Assembly (NCBI GenBank): GCA_016647705.1
Contig: CM028334.1
Span: 434,001 to 498,000, forward strand
Length of the DNA: 64,000 nt
Source of the DNA: Eucommia ulmoides
Lineage: Eukaryota; Streptophyta; Magnoliopsida; Garryales; Eucommiaceae
Reading direction: 5' to 3'
How positions within the stretch are numbered: position 1 is the stretch's first letter; every line of letters begins with the position of its first letter. Below, piece after piece: positions 58,081 to 64,000 of this stretch. Both the position numbers and the translations under genes were made by a program. The notes beneath the pieces are model-generated. The model had not been told where the DNA came from and did not search any database. It worked only from the letters and a program-made list of their open reading frames with translations.

Positions 58081-60377
58081 TACATACATATATGCATCCC
58101 CAGTTTACTTCACATTTGCCAGCTGAATGCTTAGATCTTCACATCTCTCTCTATAATGGGATTTTTAGTATATAGTTTTATATTTAGGTGCTTTTAATTA
58201 TTTAATCTTATTTATAAAGCGCTTTATCTTTTAGTCCTTTAATATTAACTATGATATCAAGTAGAAATCTCATGCCTACCAGTTAGTTAATATTAACTCG
58301 ATAGATTCGATCAAGTTAATGTTAACCGAACGACTAAAAAACCAATAATTGACTAGTTTCTAGGATAATCTACTAATTTTCCCTATACAACCAAAATATC
58401 AGAAGAAGAATGATATATATATATATATATATAGCAAAGAATTCCTATATGCCTCCTTTAAGAACATGGAGAAATGGAGAATGTCCCTTTTGAGGAAAGG
58501 ATTATCCCAATGACTAATCATGGAATCAGCTCCAATTTCAACAAAGACGGCGGAAAAGGATGGTTAGGAATCTTTAGACTTTGCCATCACAAAAAAAAAT
58601 GGCAACTATAAAATAGAGTAAAAACAGCATCGTAATGTACTATATGAAGTACACCCAAGCAAGGGGCCAAAAAATACTAACTTTAGTAAGCTTTTTGCGG
58701 TTGAATATGGTAGTTAAAAGCCTTTTTGGATCATGTTTTAACATAAGCAGAAACAGTTTTTAAGAATTTCGGTTGTTTTTAACATACCATTGCTTGTGAC
58801 CCATAGGCAGAAAGTAACCCATGATAGCTCGAATTGGTGTAAGGAAATGGGATGCCAGCCTGATGAAGAAAAATAGTTGAATTCCACTTTTAGTTGCAAG
58901 TATAAACTTAAAATCATCTTCCAAATGACCATAAAAAATATATATATATAAGGGCTTACAAATGATTGTGTATAGTCAAGATGTGAAGCATGTAAAGCAT
59001 AATCTTGCATCCCCATTGATACAACTTGACCATCTTCAGGCTTCTCCTGAGTTCCACTAGAGCCTAAACACACACAACAGTAGTGTAAATCCAATTATAG
59101 AGTCATCCTTAAATCGAAACATCAATTAAAACATGTTAGAATGCACAAATCCAGGCCTAATGGTCCGTTTGGATTAAGGGAAAGAGGGGGCTAATTTGTG
59201 TGTTTGGATGGGGGGAGAGGAAGAGGAGGGAAGATTTGGAAGTGTTGGAATGATTGAGAGGCGGAATATTGAGAGAGAATAAGAGACGATTGCATCGATA
59301 TTTGTGAAAGTTATATTTTACAAACATATACAAAGACCCGTATGCATAATATTAACAGGAAGAAAATGAATCCTCCCAAATCGGATAATTCATCGTTCCC
59401 TTTCAATCTTTCCCTAATTTTACTATTTTACCCCTAGTTAATTTATTTTATTACAAACCATTTTTTTTATTAATCTCTGATGCAAATACGTATACACGTA
59501 TATATAAAGGGTATAATTGTCGTATTACACAATGAAAAGTGAATCCCTCCTAATAGCGGAGCTATTAAGGGGCCGGGGAGACTCAAGCCATCCTCAACTT
59601 TTGAAAACTTTTAGTATCACCCCTATACTTTTTTAAAAGATCAATTAAAATTTCCTAAAATTTTACATAAGCCATGTCGTCCGGATCCGCAGTTGATCCC
59701 TCCCCTTCATCCAAACACAACAAAGGAAATACAATCTCCTTCAATCTCCCCCTCCCTCCCCTTTCCTCCCTCCATCCAAACAGACCCTAAAGTAAACAAG
59801 CCCAAGAAGGAACTATGGTGGTTGGTTCTTATGCATCCAAACAGTCCAACCAAACACCTTAATTTTTTTTATTTTTTTTGGTTTATACGGTAAGGTTTGT
59901 TCGGACCAACTTACGCACACCTCAACTAATCACCTCACCGGGCGATCTTAAGGGCGCACTCCCTCACATCGGTCTGGTGCATTCAAGATTAGATTTAATT
60001 CCCAGAGAGTCGAACAATGGTTGACAAGAAAAGGGAGTAGCTCTTGGGTAAACACCTTAATTTCATATCCTTCAATCATTCAAGATTCAAATTGAAACAA
60101 TATTTCAAAAAATCAACCCCATACCTGATTGGGTCGGAGTTATGATATCCCCATATGCGTTTCCTTTTTGAAAACTAGCCACCTCAGGGTTGGATTCGCC
60201 GGTCGACTGAGTTGAGGATGAGTTCTGTTCATGAAATTGAAAACCCAATTGCTTTCGATATTGATGTTGTTGTTGGGGAATACTCAACATTCTCAGGCTC
60301 AAATTTTCTAGTTGTGGAACATTGGATTCAGTAGGGGAAGTCCACCAAGAAGAGCGATTGACTTTAGATGGGGCCAT
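57057..60377 (-). CDS. NFYA: NF-YA (HAP2/CBF-B) subunit of the CCAAT-binding complex
   Basis: NF-YA joins the NF-YB/NF-YC dimer and gives the trimer its CCAAT specificity. Exons (minus): 60377-60125, 59063-58960, 58859-58788, 58021-57863, 57374-57057. All are in phase, giving 301 aa. The N-terminus has WWTSP and a Gln-rich stretch. Exon 3 ([20 protein letters not shown]) and HPQMMG lead into the core: subunit-interaction helix [20 protein letters not shown] (about 162-181) with the following [15 protein letters not shown], then the DNA-binding part [20 protein letters not shown] (197-216). All key His/Arg residues are present. An upstream in-frame ATG (60404) lies before a likely leader-intron acceptor, so 60377 is preferred. 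The 3' UTR has a miR169 site. Introns hold repeats. Confidence 0.95.
57420..57800. mobile_element. Candidate MITE in the last NF-YA intron
   Basis: Ends GGGGTTTTGACACTTTCCGC and (reverse complement) GGGATTTTGACACTTTGTAC are inverted. TA/CA microsatellite runs at 57603-57632 lie inside. The target duplication is unclear. Confidence 0.55.
59161..59787. mobile_element. Tourist-like element, 627 bp, in NF-YA intron 1
   Basis: Ends TGGTCCGTTTGGATTAAGGG and (reverse complement) GGGTCTGTTTGGATGGAGGG are flanked by TAA on both sides (59158-59160, 59788-59790). GGAAGAGGAGGGAAG near the left pairs loosely with the C-rich right part. Confidence 0.75.
59879..60045. repeat. SINE-like dispersed repeat (copy 2)
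   Basis: Shares ACGGTAAGG, ACGCACACCTCAACTAATCA, GGGCGATCTTAAGGGCGCAC and GAGAGTCGAACAATGGTTGA with copy 1 at 51325-51690. It adjoins the Tourist-like element in the same intron. Confidence 0.5.
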
Positions 60378-61414
60378 TGAATGGGCAGTAGTACCTAAGA
60401 TCATAATCCATTTTAAGCAACCATTAACTTTTCATTCTTACAGACAACCATTAATTTTTCAAAAAATAAGGAAAAACCCAGAATCAAAAACACAGAAAAA
60501 CATGCAAACCGATTGAGATTTTTCGGAGAGAGAAGAATCAAGCACGCATGCAACGCTTTCCGCTTAAGTTTTTGATGCATCCGAAGCAGAAAAGAGAGTA
60601 AACAGTATATGTAGTAGCATTGTTGTAGCTATATGCGCATTCTGGATAATGGATAAACCAGATTGAGAGTGAATCTAGCAAAATAATATAAAAATGAAGC
60701 GTGGAAAAAGGAGGAGTAGATAAGAAGAAGAAGAGATCGACCTTTGGGGTTTGGTGTTGAAGATTGAATATGTCGGGATGGTGTTGGGCATGTCTCCTTT
60801 CTTCAAACCCCAATACTGTCTCTCTCCCTCTCTTGGCTGGCTACCTGTCTCGTCACTCTTTCTTCTCTCCCGCAATATTCATTGCATTTGGTATATTATG
60901 TAGGAAAAATTATATTTTAAACCCTTCAGATATTGACATTTTTTTATATGTTCCTTTTTTGTTTGAGTATTTTATTTTAAACCCTCTAGGTATAAGCGCA
61001 TTTTTATTTGATCCTTCCGTCAGAAATTCCATCGAAAGTGGACGAAAATGCTTGCACGTGACTTGCACAAGACATTTTTCAGGGATATAATCGGCAATCC
61101 CTCTCATAACCTCTTAACACCTTCATTAAATAATAAAAAAGAAAAAAGAGGGAATGCTTCCCTTCTTCCCGCCTTAAATCGTTGTTGCAGCCATTAAAGC
61201 TTGAGTGCAGGAGGTCTGTTCGAACAACTAGGGCTAAGCTAGAGCTAAGGTTCAGGCATGAAAACAACAACGAGGAAATAAAGACTGAGGAGGATAAAAA
61301 GATCGCAAAGCTAAAATGAAGATCTGATTGGATAAGTGAAGATCGCAAGGCTGAAGCAATTCGAAGAGCTAGGGCTGAATATTTGATTCATTATTCCGCA
61401 ATCCAGATCGCAAA

Positions 61415-61643
61415 ATGACAAGGAAGAACATAGTGTTCTGTTACTGTGGACGAATGGCAAAAGTTAGAACTTCATGGACGATTGACAATCCTTCAAGAAG
61501 GGTCTACGGTTGTGAGAGGGATGTTAGCAGGTGTGGTTTTTTTTTTTTGGTTTGATCCATCGTCTTGTGACAGATGCAAACAAGTAGTTTCGGGGTTGTT
61601 GAGGAAGATAAACAAGCAGCAAAAAAAAGAAAGAATTTTGTGA
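61415..61643 (+). pseudogene. GRF-type zinc-finger ORF with a reading-frame shift at a T-run
   Basis: From ATG 61415 the frame reads MTRKNIVFCYCGRMAKVRTS, then WTIDNPSRRVYGCERDVSRC, then a run of Phe. This is a GRF zinc finger (CxCG, TSxTxxNPxRRxYxC). At the T-run 61539-61550 the frame is lost; the next frame continues FFFWFDPSSCDRCKQVVSGL and LRKINKQQ to a stop at 61643, exactly the rest of the domain. A one-base change in the T-run, in the genome or in the assembly, would explain it. Small GRF-finger genes are common in plant genomes; association with this element is inferred from position. Confidence 0.7.
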
Positions 61644-61909
61644 CTTTGTTTGAAAGTGATTTGAGTCATTCATTCCTCTTGAATCTCATGTTTCTTGATG
61701 AAGTTGGTGTCTTTTTTTTTCTTTTTCTTTTTTTGTAGTTTTTGTTCATTAATTTTAAGTAAGTGTTGATGTATAGTTTGAATTCAAATTTAATTTCTAG
61801 AATTTGAGCTGAAATACTTTGTTTGTGTTCATGCTCTATTTGTGTTTATTTCCTAAATGTTCCATTTCTAAAATTTTAAGTGAAAATGGAACTACAAATT
61901 TGTTCATTT

Positions 61910-62240
61910 GAACTTAATTTGAACACTGCAATGCACTGCCCATTTGAACTCAATTTGAACACTGCAAATTCGTCCATTTTGACTCAATTTGAACACTGCA
62001 ATGCACTGTCCATTTGAACTCAATTTCAACACTGCACTGCATTGCACTGCCCATTTGGCTTCAATTTGAACACTGCAATATTTTGAACACTACAACATTC
62101 CAAACCACTACACAAATATTATACCAAAGCCACTGCAGAACAATTTGAACACTAGAATGCACTACCCATTTGGACTCAATTTGAATACTGTACTGCATTG
62201 CACGGCCCATTTGGCTTCAATTTGAACACTGCAGCATTCC
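61910..62240. repeat. Minisatellite, unit about 45-60 bp
   Basis: Six or so diverged copies of a unit like CCATTTGGACTCAATTTGAA followed by CACTGCAATGCACTG. It lies between the GRF frame and the transposase. Confidence 0.8.
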
Positions 62241-62417
62241 AAAACTTTTATACTCAAACCATTAAGTAAACCAAAATTCGAACACTACAACACAAAATGA
62301 ACATTGCAACACAAATTTATACCCAAAATGAACACTACAACATAATATACTAAGTTTCCATCCACAAATAACTGCAAAATTGAACAGTCATCCACAAATA
62401 AGCTTACTTTCTACACT

Positions 62418-64000
62418 TCAAACTGGTTTGCAGGTGCTGCTCTTCGCCTGGTTTGTAGGTGCTACTCTTCGTCTTCCTCGAGTGCTAGTTTGAGCAGTAG
62501 ACGTCCTCTTATTTGCAGCTTCATTAGCCTCATTTGAAGCTTGCGTGGTAGATGTCCCTTTATTTGAAGATCCCTATTAGAGCATAATCCAGTTAGTAAT
62601 TAAACCAATTACAGAACCGAAAACTTACAGCTAAAGATACACAAAGTAACAAAATCGAAAACTTATAGTGGATTTCTTCCTCTGCCTCTTCTCTGTTTTT
62701 CCACCTTGACCCTCACATGTCTTGCTATTGTGGCCTATATTACCACATTTTCTACACTTCAAACTGGTATGAGCCATCTTCACACGAGTACACTGTCTTG
62801 CAGCCTCATCTGGTCCCCTATTCCTTATTTTTTTAGCTTCCCAAGTTGTGTACGATGCAGAGGAGATAACAGCTCAATGTTCACGGATTTAGGCCACATG
62901 TGTGGATCAATTCATTGGTGGTATGATGGGCTCATAAGTGGCCAAGTAAGTTTCCTTTCTAAACCAGTTGACAACATAATTCTCTGGCCTCTCTTTTTTA
63001 CTCCAAATTGTTGAAATTGCATGCTCATGTGGGATCCCAGACAAATCCCACTTCCTATAAGCACATGTCCTATGGCCCAAATCAACCACAAATTGGTCCC
63101 CATCTTGACATAACACTTGAAATATCAGCCCTCTAGACCACATGCTCTACACTTCCCAGCTTCTCGTTTATTCTTCTCTATGACTTCATGAATTTTCGGT
63201 TATAGGATTGTCTCCATATTTCTTATATTCTCTCTCTTTATTTGCCTTCTTTTCATCAGTAAACACCTAATTGTCTCTAACAAAGTGATAATTGGTTTAT
63301 CCCTAGCACTAAGGATGAATCCATTAAAAGACTCAGCTAGATTATTCGACAATTTATCATATTGGATGTTTAGATTAAAGTGAGACCTAACCCATTTCCT
63401 AGGGAGATATTTGTTCACCCACTCAAACGCTTTCTCATCTAGACCCCTAAGCCTGTCCATGGCCTTCCCAAAATAATGCATATGATATGCAGACCCACAA
63501 GACCATAAAACGGTTTTCATTATTTTACCTCTAAATTGATTTTTGAAATTGTCATAGATGTGTCTCAAACAATTTCGATGCTCAGCTCCTGGAAGTATAA
63601 TCTCCATCACTGTCTCCAACTCCTGTTGAATTACAAATGAACAAAAAAAAATACAGTTACAGAATATTACATATCTGTTGATCAACAAATCTGAAATGAG
63701 CAAAAAAAAAAACAGTTAAAGAATAAAAATACAGTTATAGAATATTGAAATCTAAAATCAGCAAAAAAAAAAAAAAAGATTGAGAAAAAAAAAGGTACCT
63801 TCTATGCATCTGAAATGAAGGTTCAATGCTGCTGATTTGTAACTCCAATATCATTGACCATCAACTCTATGAACCACTTCCAATTGTCTGCACACTCAAC
63901 CTCAACCACAACATATGCAAGCGAATACATCCCATTGTTTCCATCAACTCCAATTGCACATAATATATGTCCAGAAAACGACCCTTTAATGAAGCATTCG
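62418..64000 (-). pseudogene. MULE (MuDR-type) transposase, degenerate and truncated by the window edge
   Basis: Minus-strand pieces follow plant MuDR-type transposase order. 64000-63800 holds part of the catalytic domain (CAIGVDGNNGMYSLAYVVVE, WKWFIEL, FISD) with in-frame stops at 63823-63825 and 63802-63804. An intron-like gap (about 63798-63623) follows. Then 63622-63200 continues with EIILPGAEHRNCLRHIYDNF, LSNNLAESFNGFILSARDKP and IITLLETIRC. About 63143-62907 is a SWIM finger (TCAYRKWDLSGIPHEHA) in which two usual cysteines are Tyr and His. About 62780-62680 has an intact CCHC knuckle (CRKCGNIGHNSKTC). The tail is Ser/Thr-rich, ending near 62418. The start lies beyond the window. Stops and altered zinc ligands argue that it is inactive. 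Confidence 0.85.

Larger units (their letters stand above)
60905..64000. mobile_element. Decayed MuDR-type (Mutator-like) element, cut by the window edge
   Basis: It contains transposase sequence on the minus strand (about 62418-64000+) and a GRF zinc-finger frame on the plus strand (61415-61643). The left boundary is a guess, placed where AAATTATATTTTAAACCC begins and the NF-YA leader ends. The right end is outside the window, so inverted ends and target duplication cannot be checked. A minisatellite lies at about 61910-62240. Confidence 0.6.

Overview
The window is nuclear DNA of a flowering plant, most likely a eudicot. Genes are rich in GT-AG introns, intergenic DNA is AT-rich, and the families include plant-only ones (Alfin-like PHD proteins, EPFL peptides, DUF3511, clade A PP2C, USP-kinase RLCKs). 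I rebuilt gene models by joining exons in phase and comparing them with family sequences known to me. All such homology is from memory, not from a search.

Genes from left to right: an EPFL secreted peptide (+), coatomer zeta (+), an ALA4-7-type P4-ATPase flippase (+, 11 exons, 1202 aa), a DUF3511 protein (-), eIF4A (-, 413 aa), N-myristoyltransferase (+, 432 aa, one coding exon), a USP-coiled-coil-kinase RLCK (-, 8 exons, 721 aa), a HAB-type clade A PP2C (+, 535 aa), a 95-aa RPL18a-like membrane protein (+), a proline-rich membrane protein with a DUF761-like tail (+, 551 aa), aminopeptidase M1 (-, 19 exons, 881 aa), an SLC25A44-like carrier (+, 346 aa), an Alfin-like PHD protein (-, 257 aa) and an NF-YA subunit with a miR169-complementary site (-, 301 aa). 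Most are housekeeping or signalling genes and no functional cluster is evident. The PP2C promoter has an ABRE-like site and the NF-YA 3' UTR a miR169 site, both matching known regulation of those families.

Space between genes, and many introns, is filled with small DNA transposons. At least seven have GTTTGG-type or GAGCATCTCC-type inverted ends and 3-bp TAA/TTA/CTA duplications (PIF/Harbinger-Tourist-like), several of them nested. A 2.3-kb Mutator-like element with inverted ends of about 140 bp and a perfect 9-bp target duplication lies between APM1 and the carrier gene. It contains a second copy of a segment also found inside a hAT-like element 8 kb away. The right edge is a decayed MuDR-type element carrying transposase remnants and a separate GRF zinc-finger ORF; it abuts the NF-YA promoter. 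A short repeat family recurs in several introns, and there is one LTR-like fossil.

I found no rRNA, confident tRNA or CRISPR. No clearly novel multi-gene system is visible. The most informative structures are the Mutator-like elements, the nested insertions and the miR169 site.
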